A DNA stretch of 64,000 bases, from positions 1,054,001 through 1,118,000 of the forward strand of contig NW_008805064.1 of NCBI RefSeq assembly GCF_000004825.1, read 5' to 3'. Positions within the stretch are counted from its first letter, which is position 1. Every line of letters begins with the position of its first letter. Positions 35,826 through 48,686 of this stretch are shown here, in pieces. A program made the position numbers and the translations under genes. The DNA comes from Heterostelium album PN500. Taxonomy: Eukaryota; Evosea; Eumycetozoa; Acytosteliales; Acytosteliaceae. Under the pieces are notes generated by a model. The model was not told the DNA's origin. It saw only the letters and a program-made list of their open reading frames with translations, and ran no database searches.

Positions 35826-36233
35826 ATGTCTGCTAGAGTTAAACAAATTGGTCAAAGAGCTTTCCCAACTGTCAAGGAGATGTTTGCTAACTATGTAGAG
35901 ATTCCAAAGAATTCAACATCGGTGCCATTCTGGGTAGTGATTCGCGAGAAATGCAGCTCAGAAAAAGTGTACAAGTATCATTCTAAGGGTGGTCAAAACA
36001 GAATCGTTATTCAAAGAGAATCGGAAGAGAAGCTTTATAATCCGGTCATCAATGAAAATAGATTCGTCAGATATTTCTCTAATGAGAAATTGACCTGTCC
36101 ACGACCATTATACGACGATGGTGAAATCAACTCAATGTTACAGCTATTGTCAACCAATGATAAATATTCTAATGATATCAAAGATGTTGCTATTGATTTA
36201 ACAAACCTATTGGAGAAATCAAGAAATAAATAA
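35826..36233 (+). CDS. Unrecognised 135-residue protein
   Basis: This is a single-exon frame from an ATG with AAA in front, in the usual dictyostelid start context. The protein begins MSARVKQIGQRAFPTVKEMF and contains VPFWVVIREKCSSEKVYKYH, RIVIQRESEEKLYNPVINEN and a C-terminal helix-like end (DVAIDLTNLLEKSRNK). The N-terminus is basic and free of acids for 15 residues, which could suit mitochondrial import; that is inference only. Composition is non-repetitive and coding-like, with flanking AT-rich DNA, so I believe it is a real gene. I do not recognise the family. Confidence 0.72.
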   Translation: MSARVKQIGQRAFPTVKEMFANYVEIPKNSTSVPFWVVIREKCSSEKVYKYHSKGGQNRIVIQRESEEKLYNPVINENRFVRYFSNEKLTCPRPLYDDGEINSMLQLLSTNDKYSNDIKDVAIDLTNLLEKSRNK

Positions 36234-36750
36234 TAAAATAGATAATATTATTTATCAAATTAAATACCTTTTACTAATACTATTATGTTTTTTTCTTATT
36301 ATTATGGATATGATGATAATAACACATTATATTGGATTCAAATAATTCTGCTTTTATATTGAAAATTATGTTACTATTTCCATTGATCTTCAAAAGACAT
36401 CAAAATAATGATAATATAAAGGGTAAGTGTATTTATATAATTTAACTCTTTATGTAAAAATAATAATAATCATGGTTTAAAAAAAAAAAGAATTTTGGTT
36501 TCAATGAAAATTTTTATGAAAAAAATCTGATCAATCCATCATAACACATGACACACAAGCATACTAAAAAAAGAATGAAATTTTTAAGAAAATTTGTTTT
36601 GATCTTTAATAACCTTTTAAAATCAGAATAAATTTGTTTTAATTTATCATTTTTATTTTATTATTTTTATACAAATATATTTATTTATTAATTGTTTTTT
36701 TTTTTTGTAAATATTTAATTAGTTAGTTATTTTTACACAAACATATTAAA
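36234..36750. other. Intergenic region
   Basis: This is 3' flank of the 135-residue gene and promoter of the next gene. It is AT-rich, with a T-run at about 36695, 50 bp before the start, and no further feature. Confidence 0.5.
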
Positions 36751-38902
36751 ATGAGTTCGAATAACAATGAAATAACAGTGCCATATAGATTATATAAAGA
36801 AACGGTTGAGAAATCACAGAATGTACCAAGATTCCTCATTACTCATGCCAACTACCAAGGCGTTGCAGAGAGTATGGAAATCAAGCTTCAGTGTGATTTC
36901 ACTATCAAGGTGTTCGACAATCAATCGCTGGACAACAAGAATGTGGTGGTTCCACTCATCTCACAGAAAGCGACAATTGCCGCGTCGCAGATTGGCTATG
37001 GTGCCACTGCCGACGACATTGAGAACGGTGCAGCTGCAAGCGCCGGTGCCTGTATAGTCACCAATATGAGTTCACCACACTACCAGTTCTTCACTTCGAA
37101 GCCAGGTGTCTATCGTGTCAGACTCACCTGCTTCATCCCCTACCTGACAGTCAAGAAGACCGGAATGGAACTCGGTATTCCGGCGTCGTCAAACAACTCC
37201 ATTTCATTCCAAGTACCACAGGCGAATGCGAGTATCAAGATTTTCAATGGTTTCGCCGATGTCGATGCCACCAACCACTGGATCGAGAAAGCCGGTAAGG
37301 AAGTGCCAAACTACACCATCGTATTCGCCAAACTTCCACAGGAATCTCAACTTCGTATCCAATGGACAATCAAAACTGAAATTGTCAATCCTAGCAACAG
37401 CAGCAAAGCAATCGATACCAAACTAAAACCACCAAGCATCGTGGTTGTTCAAAGCACATTAGGTTCAATCGGTGAAGGTTTATTAATTTTAATTTCTAAA
37501 TTTAAATATAAGGTAAGTAACATTGGTTTTTTGGGAGAAATATTAATTATTATCAACAAACTAATTCTAATTCTTCTCTTTTATAATCTTTATTTTATTT
37601 TTTTAGATGCTTAATGGATCTATTTCATTATTTAATTTACTAATTGATAAAAATCTAAATATTATCAATGTGGAAGGTGAAGCTATTAAGAAATGGGAAT
37701 TGATAAACAATGAATCCGATCAGAAATCTTCTACCTATAGAAATCTATCGGTTTGGTTGGATTATGGTGTTGAGAATGACTATGAATTGACAGTTTCCGC
37801 TGAATTCAATATGGGTTCTACGTCTGCTGACGTTAGCATTCCATCGATCAGATGTATTGGCGATGAAATAACAAGACACCGTGGATTCATTGCAATCGAG
37901 GCGAGAACCAACGTTGAGATCTCAGAGTTGAACTCTCAGAACTTGGATGTCATCGATATCAAAGAACTCCCACTGGATCTCTCGCAACTCTCTCAATTCC
38001 CTATACTCCTGGGTTACAAATTCCTCGATCCCAAATTCCAGTTGAATTTGCGTGTCAAAAAGAATCTCGATGTTCAGGTGCTCGTTTCCATCTGTGAGGG
38101 TGCACACTTTATCACAACGATGTCCAACACTGGCAAGACGATTCACCAATATATCCTGTCTATCAAGAACACTCAGAAACAATTCGTTCGTCTACAGATC
38201 CCGTTCGAGTATAGCTTGTGGTCGACTCTTATGGATGGACAACCGATTCGTCCGTCGTGTATCGACAACCCACAGACTCCCAACTCGCCAACCTTGCTCG
38301 TTCCACTGCTCAAGTCCGGTCCCATTAAGAACTCTGACACTCCCATTCAGATTGAGATCGTTCTCCTCGAGAACCAGGTGCGTAACATCAAGCCAAAGAA
38401 AGGCATGGTCAAGATCATGATGCCCAAGATGGATCTGCCACTGAGAGCAGCCTACTCCACCGTCTACCTGCCAGACACCATTAAAAAGACCGGCAAATCT
38501 CAAGGTAATCTCAAGGACGTCAGCTACTTTGCACACGCAGTACCACGTCCATTCGAAGGATCGGAACTAACCGACTACAGTGCACCGGTAAAGAACTCCT
38601 ACCACGAACGCAGAGCAAGCATCTCATTAAGAGACTCTGCAAGTTTGGACAGCAGCAACAGTTTTACCAATAACAACAATAACAAGTCATATTTTAAGAG
38701 TTCCTACCATGAAGAAGCGAATTTCGCAAAGAAATCAAATGCACGTCCAAGAACTGGAGTGATCCCAGTGCGTGTTGAAATGCCAGTCACCGGAAACCCA
38801 CATTATTTCGAACAAATTCTTCTCGATGGTGATAAAGATCTCTTCTATGAATTCGAATACAAAGAACAAATTTCAAAAGTAAAACAACATAGATCAGTTT
38901 AA
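36751..38902 (+). CDS. Unrecognised 685-residue beta-rich protein
   Basis: Exons are 36751-37512 and 37607-38902, joined in phase 0 (KYK|MLNG), giving 685 residues. The chain is rich in beta-like segments without Cys-rich or transmembrane regions. Blocks include HYQFFTSKPGVYRVRLTCFI, FIAIEARTNVEISELN, DLSQLSQFPILLGYKFLDP, LDVQVLVSICEGAHFITTMS, VRLQIPFEYSLWSTLMDGQP and IRPS. The last blocks recall a bacterial beta-rich family with the phrase structure RNTQKQFLRLxLP..LWSxxVxGxPVKP. I recall such proteins from bacterial genomes but cannot name the family. A Ser/Asn-rich low-complexity stretch lies near residue 600, before a final conserved-looking end (RPRTGVIPVRVEMPV). Exon GC is raised at 36860-37450 and 37900-38600. 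Function is unknown. Confidence 0.78.
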
Positions 38903-39233
38903 AACATAACTTTCTCATCCCCCTTCTTTTGCTTTTTAGCTCTCTGAAATTTAAATAAATGTAAATCCAAACACAAAAAAAAGTTTTGTTTTTGAAAAAT
39001 ATACAAAAAGAGTTATAATTTATTTTATTACTAATGTTATTATTATAATATATAATATCTGGTGGAAATGAACAAAATGATTGATTAAACGAATGAATGA
39101 ATGAATGGATGGTTGAATGGATGAATAAAAAAAATAATAATTAAAACCATAATAATTATTTACTAAAGATTGGTTTGGTTTGGTTCTGTTTAATGGTACA
39201 CTAACTATCTATTTTTATCAACTGGCAGTTGGT
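38903..39233. other. Convergent intergenic region
   Basis: This is 3' flank of two convergent genes, with AATGAATGG-type short repeats around 39090-39125. No gene is seen. Confidence 0.5.
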
Positions 39234-40339
39234 CTATTTGATGAATGAGTTTTGAGTGTCATAATAAATAGATGATTCCATGGAATCGGTGAGGTTTGTA
39301 GATGTTGTTGAATTCGAAATATTTGATTCTGTCAAAACGGATTGAGATGTCGGTGATGTTGGTTGGATTTGAATGGTTGGTGTTGGTGTTGGTGTTGAGT
39401 TTGTATTCTTGTTAGGTGTCTGCTGCTGTTGTTGTTGCTGTTGTTGTTGTAAATGTTGTTGATTATAGTGTTTCTGTTGTGCTGGCTGTTGTTTATCTAA
39501 ACCTATGACGATCGAGTCCATGATCGAGTCAGTTATGCCTAGTTCTGAAGAGGGTGGTTGTGCCATATAGACCGACTCTGTGAAATTCATATAATGAGGA
39601 TAGAACTTATCTTGTCCATTCGAACTATTCTGTAATGATTGTCTATTCAATCTTTGTTGTAATTGTTGTTGTTGACCTTTACTACTATTAATATTATTGT
39701 TATTGTTATTATTGTTTTTAAATGTTTGTTCGTTTTCTAAATATTGTTGTTGCTGCTGCTGTTGTTGTTGTTGTTGCTGTTGTTGTTTTAATTCATTTAT
39801 AGTATAATTTGGATCAAAAGTTACATCTTCTCTATCGTCATCTTCGTAGATCTCTGAAAATGGTTGATAGGCACCTTGCTGCTGCTGTTGTTGTTGCTGT
39901 GGATAGTGATCATATGATGAGTTGGTGGTTGTTGTTGTGGTGGTAGTGGTTGTATAATGACTATTATTCTGCTGTTGTTGTTGTTTTTGCGATTCATATG
40001 AATAGCTGGTTTCTAATGTTGGTGAAGTGTAATAACTATTCTGAATGTCAATGGTATCACCACCGTAGGCATCGGAATTTCTAAAGTTGGTTTGTTCTAA
40101 CAATATTGGTGCTGGCGGATTGTATGTATTTATAATGTGAGGATTAAGAACTATATATATAGTTTTTACAATTAAAACATTAATAATCAAATAAATCAAA
40201 TTCAAATCAAATCATCAAAGTAGATAGAGAGATACATACCATTTGGACTATGATACTCTTCATATTCTTCATCGTAGATGAACGGATCATATGGAGTATG
40301 TGATTTAGTATCACAACAGGAACTAAATATATTACCCAT
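39234..40339 (-). CDS. Poly-Q protein with N-terminal acylation motif
   Basis: Exons on the minus strand are 40339-40240 and 40150-39234, giving 338 residues. The start is MGNIFSSCCDTKSHTPYDPF. Gly2 with Ser6 fits N-myristoylation, and the CC pair fits palmitoylation, so membrane anchoring is inferred. An acidic YDEEYEEYHSPN follows. The rest is low-complexity, with poly-Q runs, a T-run of ten (Thr) and N-runs, separated by short ordered-looking pieces (SEIYEDDDREDVTFDPNYTI and SELGITDSIMDSIVIGLD). I recognise no catalytic domain. Exon 1 is too small to stand out as an open frame, but it provides the only good ATG and a clean GTATGT donor in phase with exon 2. It is divergent to zw10. Confidence 0.75.
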
Positions 40340-41243
40340 TTTTGGTATTATATATTTTTATCTATATTATTATATTTTATTGATATTTATATATTATTAT
40401 TTGTCGATACTTTTTATAGATATTTTAAACTTCTATGTATGTTTATTTATATAAATATATTTGTTTATACTAAATTTAGTTATTATATTATTTCTATTGT
40501 TCTTATTTATATTATTTATTTTGAGAAAAAAAAAAAAAAAAAAAAGGAAATTTAAATCAAGAATATATATATATAAAAGGTAGAGAGTAAGTATCAAGTA
40601 GTTGTGTAATATTATTAAAAATGTGAATTTTAGATTTAAATAACAATTTATCTAATAGATATTATTATTATATAATTTAAACTCTATTATTGTGATGTAT
40701 TGTTGTTGGTTGTGTTGTTTTGTTGTTGTTTGTTGTTTTTGTAAATTAAATTTTTAATTTTAATAAATATATTTATACTATTTCTGCTTATATATATTTA
40801 TTTCTATTTTGTGAATTGTTTTGTTGTTTTTTGTTTGTTTTGTTTTTTTGTTTTTTTGATACAAATATTTAATAAAAACAAAAAAATTTTCAAATATTAT
40901 TAAATTCTCATTTTTTTAATTAAATTTTCAAATGAAAATTATGAGTTTTTTAATTAATATTATTTATTGTAAAATTTTTTTTGTTTTTTTTTTGGTTTTT
41001 TGGGGAATTAATGAACAAACACCTCAGATACAACAACATAAGCAGCATCCAAAAATAACCATCGGATTAATAAAACAACAACAAAAACAACACAATAGAA
41101 TTAATTTAATTTAATTTATAAAATCATCATCGTCATCATCAGCAAAGGAAATTCATATATCACTTTTCACTGCACTACACTACACAACCGTATTTAGTAT
41201 ACCATACACCACTTCACTTTATTATCAATTCATAACCTATGAC
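40340..41243. other. Divergent intergenic region
   Basis: This is a 0.9 kb shared upstream region of the poly-Q gene and zw10. It is very AT-rich, with an A-run at about 40526-40545. A 60-codon open frame at 40932 is low-complexity, and I do not accept it. Confidence 0.5.
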
Positions 41244-44059
41244 ATGACATCTATCATAGCAAACAACAATAACAATAATAATAATAACAATATTAATAAT
41301 AATACATATGATTTGATAAATAAGTTTTTAAATGATGGTGATTCACTTCAATATTTAAATGATATAGTTGGTGAAAGACAACAACAACAGCAACAACCAA
41401 AACAACAACATCATCAAAAGCAATCATCTTCATCATCATCTTCTTTATCATTTGATCAGAGTAATGAAACCGATCTTTTAAATAAACCTGAAAAGTTAGA
41501 GAGCTATTTCATATCGATCGTTGATCTTCTAATTGATTTAAAGGTATTTTTGTACTTACTTTTTTTAGTTGTTGGTTATCTGAAAGTTGTTTGATTGTTA
41601 ATGTTTTGATTTTAATTTCACAAAAAAAAACAGAAATATCTAAATACAACGGTGGATAAAGAACTTGAGAATTCATCACATGTCGATATCATAGGTCTGC
41701 AATCGAATATCGTCAAGTTGGACGAGAGGAAGAGCGATGCGCTTCACGGTGTCAATGCACCGTCAAAGGGTATCGCTTCGCGTGTCGAATCAATAGTCGA
41801 TCACAACGACCAGCTGCGCAAACGACTGGCATCCGTCGACGATATCCTCGAGATTCTCGACTACTTCCAGCGATACAATCAACTCTCCACTGACTACGAG
41901 CATAACTTCCACGAGAAACGACAGTATCACGCTGCCACACTGCAACTCGTCGAGATGGAACAGCTGCTCGGCCAACTTCCAGAGCAGTTGCTACAGGCGC
42001 ATCCATTCCCGCGCATCATACCGTCGCTCAAAGATCAACTAAAGAAACGCAAAAACAATCTCAAAACACTGCTCATCGAAGTATTCACCAATCACCTGCA
42101 GATTGGCGCCAACGAGATTGCAATCACCGACAAATCGATGCCATCGATCATCCTCTCGCTAGAGACACTCGGACTGAGTGGTTTCATCATACAATCGATC
42201 TCTTCGCAACTCTTGAACCAACTGCTACTGCCACTGCTGAAATCTATCAAGTTGTCGCTCTCGGCAGTCGATAGTTCTCACCACTCTGCAACCAACACAA
42301 TCAACACGATCGATCACCAAGATAAACTTAACTTTATACTGGAGTATCCAAAGAGTGACATCACAGTGGAGCATTTCTATCATATTCTACAAGCTATCTT
42401 CAGTATCGTCTATAAACATGTGTTTGGCTCGGAGAATAGAATCATGGGAATACTAGGCAATGAACTATGGACCACCCTTTCGAATACAATCATCAAACTA
42501 AACATGAAGTCGATAGTACCCAATGAATCATCGCAACTCTCACTATTCCCATTGATTCAAGATCAAACAAAACAATTTGAAACGAATTTATATAACATTG
42601 GTAAGTTAAGTGAAGCGAAGTGGTGATGTTAAATATTAGCCAATAGTTTCTAAATACTAATTATAATTAACTATAGGATTGTTTAGTGGTAATCAAATGA
42701 ATAAGAGAAATGTATTGTCATTATATATCGATAATATAGAGATACACTTTGCAGAGAAGAAAAGAGATCATATACTATTCACAGCAAGAGAGATAATTAT
42801 ACACGATAAATATGATTCTATCAACTCTGATCAATCTTTGCTTGGTGAGACAGAACAGAATCAAGGAAATCTACAACTATTCTACTTCTCCAATCGATTA
42901 ATATTCAAGAGTGCCAATGATTTAGTATTGCTTTGTAAAAACTCACTTAGTGAATCATTAAAATCATCTTCACTTTGGTAAGTATATAGAATCAATCAAA
43001 TTGAATAACTAACTAATCTGATCAATTATTAACTAATTCAATTACATTTGCTCAGTTCTAAAAAGATATTCCAAGCATGTAGAGATATATTTGATTTATA
43101 TAGATTCATGTATCTAAAGTATCATAAATCCAAGATTGAAACTGTCCCACTGTTGGCTTGTCTATATTATAATAGTTGTCTATTCGCTACTCATACTTTT
43201 ATGGTTGCCTTTGAATTTCAACAACAGTATGTCTGAATGTAGAACAAACAAAAACAATATATATTTACTTAATATTAATAATAATACCCTTTTTCTTTTA
43301 TTATATTTTAGATTACACCAAAAAGAAGATGATAAATTTTTATATACATTCATAGATTGCGCACCACTTTTCAAAGACCATGCAGATACATTCTTCAAAG
43401 AGTACATTGAAAAACAAAAACAATCGATTCTCTCCTACTATGAGAATTGCAATGGACTCGACGACACCAAAGACGATGAAGTAATGCAAAACACTGAATC
43501 AAACTTTAAGAGAATGTTAAATGAAGTTAGTAAACTTGCAACAACATGGAGGGTAAGAAAAGAGATATATATATATATAGTAATGATCATTGATAAGTGG
43601 ATTCGAACTAACTAATTAATATTTATTTATTATTTATAGACTGCATTTACAACCGAAGATTACCTTAGCTTAGTTGCTTTCTTTGTAAATAGTATTTTAT
43701 CAAAGTTTATAGATATGTTGTTGGCACTGGAGAATATATCGTCGCTGGAGACATCGAGATTGAGTCAACTGTGTTCACATTTCCTGATGTTCCAACAATT
43801 GTTCCTCTACCCAGGTGAACCAGAAGAGCTTGCCAAGCCAAGAATGAAGCTCATCAAGAATTGGAAGAAGGTATGGCAATTGAACAGAGTACTAGATCTT
43901 ACACTATCGGAAATAGTAGGTCTCTACAACAAAGGGCTGCTCAGTAGACTATCTAATCAAGAGTTAAAGATGTTGGTATTAAGTATATTCGCTGAATTCG
44001 ACTTAAGAACAACATTCTTGGAGACACTAGATAATAAGATAAATAGAATAAATAAATAA
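41244..44059 (+). CDS. zw10: ZW10 kinetochore/ER-tethering protein
   Basis: Exons are 41244-41543, 41634-42600, 42677-42977, 43056-43226, 43312-43552 and 43640-44059, giving 799 residues (human ZW10 has 779). After a poly-N/Q/S N-terminus come the coiled region (DDILEILDYFQRYNQLSTDY, YHAATLQLVEMEQLLGQLPE), the middle domain (RNVLSLYIDNIEIHFAEKKR, DHILFTAREII) and the C-terminal block (LFLYPGEPEELAKPRMKLIK, FAEFDLRTTFLETLDNKINR). These follow the ZW10/Dsl1 family throughout. ZW10 works in two complexes: RZZ with Rod and Zwilch at kinetochores, and NRZ with NAG/RINT1 at the ER for Golgi-to-ER vesicle tethering. The N-terminal low-complexity insert is typical for the genome. Exons 3-6 have lower GC than exon 2. 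Confidence 0.9.
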
Positions 44060-44373
44060 TAAATTATAGATTTTTAATCTAAATCTATCAATAATTATAA
44101 TCATCATCATCATTCAACATTAATCATTTAACAAGTAATGTGTAAATGGTACAACACTTTTTTTTTATTATTGACATAATTTTGTGTTATTTATTTTGAT
44201 AAGAGAAGAGAAGAGAGGATAGATAGCATAGATTTTTTGGAATGTTGGATGAAAACTTGAGGAGGGAGTTGGTTGGTTGGTTTGTTGCCAATATTAATTA
44301 TTGTTATCATTATGATTGTATTTATATTATTAAAGTTGTGTTATTCTATTCTTCTGAAGACTACACAAATAGT
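44060..44373. other. Convergent intergenic region
   Basis: This is 3' flank of zw10 and vps26. It has AATCATCATC repeats and a purine-rich AAGAGAAGAGAG patch near 44205. No gene is seen. Confidence 0.5.
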
Positions 44374-45854
44374 TTACTCGCTGTCATCTTCGGAGGCATC
44401 TGGGTCAGGAGTTGGTATTTCGTTATGAACTTCTGGTTTTCCTGTGTTTGCAATTGGCTTTGAGACACCTCTTCTCCACAATGTAATTTCTTGTTGTTTG
44501 AAATATCTAGATTATGATAAAAAAAAGATAAAAGATAGAGATAAATTATGTTAATTAATCAATCATTTTTTAACTAAATAACTAAATATATTTATGAGGC
44601 CTATTATTATATCTTACTTCTTATCATCTTCATCTACAAGGGCAAGATTCAAGTAATATTTTACAGAGAATTTATTATGAACACTTCTGTAAGTTGGTGT
44701 AAGATCAAATACAGAAAGGAACAATCTTACTGGAATTGATTCACCTGTATATATTGATAATAACATATTATATATTGATTGATTGATTGATTAATGTTAA
44801 TATATTTAACTTTTGATCTACACCACCACCACCACCACCATTCAATTTTATAACTAAATATTAACTTACCTCTAACTGGAGCACCATCCATAATTTCAAA
44901 TTTAGTTAAAGTTTCACTCTCGCTGAAAACGTTTGGACCGGAACCTGTTTGCTCACGCTTGATTAGTGCAATCTCCATATATTTAATTTTAATTCTAACC
45001 AAGAGGAAATAAATCTTTCCGATGATTACGTCTTTGAGATGGTATTTCGATTTGTTGTATTCAAACTCAATGTGGAGACAGTCTTCAATACCGACCTCCA
45101 TCTTGATATTACTATTTACTTCGGGTGGCTTGTTGAAATTGATGACCCAAATGTCGTACTCCTTTACAATGTTCGATGCATAGTTTCTCGAGATTGTCAA
45201 TCTCACAAAATATCTAAGACGTACGTTGGTGCCATTATATGATTCATATTGCTTCTCGACATTCATAAAGTCGTAAGCAAATGTCTTGCTCTCTGTCAGA
45301 TCGCCTGCCGGTGCCAACTCACGAACCAACGAAGTGAATTCATAATGATTTCCTCTGTCATAAAAGAGTTCTAAAAGTTATAAATAATAAAAAAAAATGA
45401 AAAATTACAAAAAAAAAATATCAAAAAAAAAAAAAAAAATGAAAAATAAAAAAAATTATTATTATTAAAATCAAAGATATATAGTTATATTAAAAGTAAT
45501 GTAATGAAATTGATTTGATATACATACCTATTTGACCAACGAATTCAACTTTAATACCTTTGTGTTCAATCTTTTTGGCTTTATCTTTCAAGTTGATCGA
45601 AACCTTACCAGAGACAGGTTCGTTTCCAACGAATACAAAGAGTTTCTCTGATTTACCCTTCTCAGAGGTAACTTCAATTGTTTTTCTATTTTGACAATTA
45701 TCCAAGTCAAAACTGATATTACAAGGGCTACCAGTTAATGAATTAAAGAAATTCTAAAATATTATTATTATTAATGAACATTATTAATATTAATATCATT
45801 TTTCTTCTCCTTTTTTTCATTATTAATAATGTTAATGTCGATCATTCATACCAT
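44374..45854 (-). CDS. vps26: Retromer subunit Vps26
   Basis: Exons on the minus strand are 45854-45852 (ATG only), 45753-45528, 45370-44870, 44744-44618 and 44506-44374, giving 329 residues (human VPS26A has 327). The product starts [18 protein letters not shown]. It contains the arrestin-like blocks [99 protein letters not shown] and the end [12 protein letters not shown]. Vps26 sits at the tip of the retromer trimer (Vps26-Vps29-Vps35) and helps recycle receptors from endosomes to the Golgi or plasma membrane. The coding part of exon 1 is just the start codon followed by GTATGA; without it there is no ATG before NFFNSL, which is the normal family start. A CAC-repeat in intron 3 reads as a poly-W shadow. 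Confidence 0.93.
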
Positions 45855-46482
45855 TTTTAATAACTTCTAACAAACTAACTAACTAAGCTAAACTAAACTA
45901 ATAAATAATACACAACTTTTGTTTATCGGACTAACTTTTAACTTTTTAGATTACTGTTACTCCAATATACTGTACTCTCTTTTACTAAACTAATCTAGAT
46001 ATGAATTATTATTATTTTAGTTTTATTGATTAAAAATAAATAGTAGTAGTATTGAAAAGAATCTGTAAATATGAATAGAAAGGAAAGAAGATCAAAAATA
46101 CAATTGAAAAAATGCTTGTAATTGAAAAAATGCTGCCGCTGATTGAATAATAATTCTTTCCCCTATATATTTGAAAATAAATAAAACAAAAAAAAAAAAA
46201 ACAAAAGTGTGAGAACCACCAGACATTTAAGAAAAAGAAAATGACTTTTTTAAAAAAAAAAAATTATAAAATTAAAAAAATATTGAAAAAAAAATATCTT
46301 TCTCTATGTCATGATATTGAATTTTTTTTTACTCAAAAAAATAGACTTTAATATTATCTTTTTAATATCATTATTTTGTTTTGATTTTTTGTTATTGACT
46401 TTTAATTAATTAAAATGATATTATTAATATTAAGTTGTAATCATATATTTATTTACTTTGCTTTTGTTTTAATTTTTGCATT
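45855..46482. other. Intergenic region with a 15-bp direct repeat
   Basis: This is the upstream region of vps26 and 3' flank of the tRNA synthetase gene. A direct repeat, AATTGAAAAAATGCT, occurs twice about 21 bp apart near 46100-46135. T/A-runs are abundant and no gene is seen. Confidence 0.5.
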
Positions 46483-48686
46483 TTATTCAATTTGTTTTAA
46501 ATTTAATTCAATTAATTCTTGGGTTGTAACGGATGCGGGTGAATTTGTCATTAGCTCACGACCACCCGATGTCTTGGGGAATGCAATGACGTCACGAATC
46601 GAAGGTGATCCGACCATCAGTGACATGAGACGGTCGAAACCGAGGGCGATACCACCGTGTGGTGGACATCCCATTGATAGCGCCGTTAGGAGATGATTGA
46701 ATCGCTGCACCATGTGTGGCTCGAGTTTGAGTACTCGCTCTAGCACTCGCAGCTGTGTCTCTTGGTTGTGGATACGAATCGATCCACCACCCAGCTCAAC
46801 TCCGTTCAGCACGATATCGTAGTGCAGACCACGAATGTGTTCGAAATCAGAGGGTTTCTCACCGTTGAGCAGCGCCAACATGTCGTCGGGGTGTGGCGCG
46901 GTGAAAGGGTGGTGTGTCGACTGGAGTGGCGAAGCGTCGGAGAGGTAGTCGGCCGGTGTGAACAGAGGGAAGTCGTCCACCCAGAGGAAGTTGAATTGCT
47001 TTGGATTCAACTCGAGCAAGCCACGTTCTTTCATCAGGTTGGCACTGAAGATTCTCACTTTGCCAAGCAACGATTCCACAATAAATCTTGGACCTGCTGC
47101 AACGAGCACAACATCGCCTTCCTCCAACGCTAGTCTCTCACTTAGTTTATCCTTTTCCACTTGACTCAGTGATTTCATAATCATTGATTTCCATTCTTTA
47201 CTACCAACTCTAATTGATACCAATCCCTAAATTATTTTTAAAAAGTGTTAATTACACACACAAAATCAAATAACAATATATTGTTAAAAAGTTAGATAGT
47301 TACTGGTGAATTTGGAATTAATGTCTTTGATTCATTTAAAATTGTATCGATATCTTTTGATGACATTGTTGGTTGTACTTTTGGAAGTTTGATACATTTG
47401 ATGATGTGTTCTGCCTCTGTGAATGAACTGCTTGGCGGTTGATCCAATAGTTTCCGGAATATCTCTACTTTGGTATCGCTAAAGATGTTTGTGATATCAT
47501 TTAATTCCAATCCGTAGCGAGTGTCGGGTTTATCGATTCCGTAGCGATCCAACACCTGTCTGTATGTGTAGTGAGGGAATGGCGTCTTGATATCGTAGCC
47601 AGCTTCTTTCCACATTGCGACAATCAGTCCTTCAATGATATTGTAGACTTGTTTGCAATCGACAAACGAGAGTTCCATATCGATCTGTGTGAATTCCGGT
47701 TGACGATCGGCACGCAGATCTTCGTCACGGTAGCAACGCGCCAGCTGGAAGTAACGGTCGAGTCCACCCACCATGAGAAGTTGCTTGTACTGCTGTGGCG
47801 ACTGCGGTAAACTGTAGAATTGACCTTTGTGACGTGTTGGCACGAGATATTCACGTGCTCCTTCTGGGGTCGGTCTGAACAGTGTCGGTGTCTCCACCTC
47901 GACAAACTGCTGACCGGTCAAATAGTGTCGCGCAGCCATCGAAACCTTGGAACGCAGTCTGATATTCGATTGAACTGAAGGACGACGCAAATCTACATAT
48001 CTATGCTTCAAACGTACTTCTTCGGTGACACGCTCGGCATCGTGTTCAATGGTGAACGGTAAGTCACGACATTGATTGAGGAGTACCAACTGGCTAACGT
48101 CCACTTCAATGTCACCGGTGGACATTGCTGGATTAGCCATTTTCGGTGGACGTTCACGAACTACACCGACTACACGTACAACCGATTCCAACCGCAGTGA
48201 TTTCAGGTGATCAACACTGTTGAAATCGACGTTCGGTACTTCTGAACAGAGTTGTAACGATTTGTTTTCAAGTGGACAGTAGATCTGTGTAGTTCCATGA
48301 CCATCTCTAATCACAATGAAAATGAATTCACCGAGCTTTCTGAGTGAGGAAACCCAACCATTTAAGATCACAGTTTTACCTACATCGTTTTTACTCAATT
48401 CACCACATGTGTGTGTTCTTGTTTTCACCGATGTCAAAGTTGATGTTGATGATCGAACACCTGTCGAAGTAGATGTACTGAAATATTGATATAATGGTTG
48501 TTGTTGTTGATTACTTCTATTTTGTTTATAAACTTTATTTAATTTTACATTATTGTTATTATTGAAAACAGTTGATGAATATCGTAATTCTTGTTTATTC
48601 TTAATATTATTACTACAATTTATAAATGATCTTGAGTATCTATTTGTTACTCTATTCAAGAGTTGATATCCTTTATTACTCATCAT
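46483..48686 (-). CDS. dars2: Mitochondrial aspartyl-tRNA synthetase
   Basis: Exons on the minus strand are 48686-47304 and 47226-46483, giving 708 residues. I start at the tandem ATGs 48686/48683. The N-terminal 90 residues are Asn/Ser/Arg-rich and suit a mitochondrial presequence. The OB-fold follows ([20 protein letters not shown]), then class II motif 1 region ([20 protein letters not shown]), motif 2 ([20 protein letters not shown]) and the bacterial-type insertion domain ([13 protein letters not shown] region). After it come [20 protein letters not shown] and motif 3 ([15 protein letters not shown]). The GAD-like insert marks it as bacterial-type AspRS, as in mitochondria, not the cytosolic enzyme. 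It charges tRNA-Asp with aspartate. The intron is unusual only in its GTAACT donor. Confidence 0.95.

Noticed and set aside
40932-41114. 60-codon frame upstream of zw10
   Set aside because: Hydrophobic and Gln/His low-complexity reading of AT-rich promoter DNA, without coding features.
43595-43612. tRNA B-box-like sequence (GTTCGAATCC on the minus strand)
   Set aside because: It lies in a zw10 intron; no A-box or cloverleaf arms are found at the right distance.
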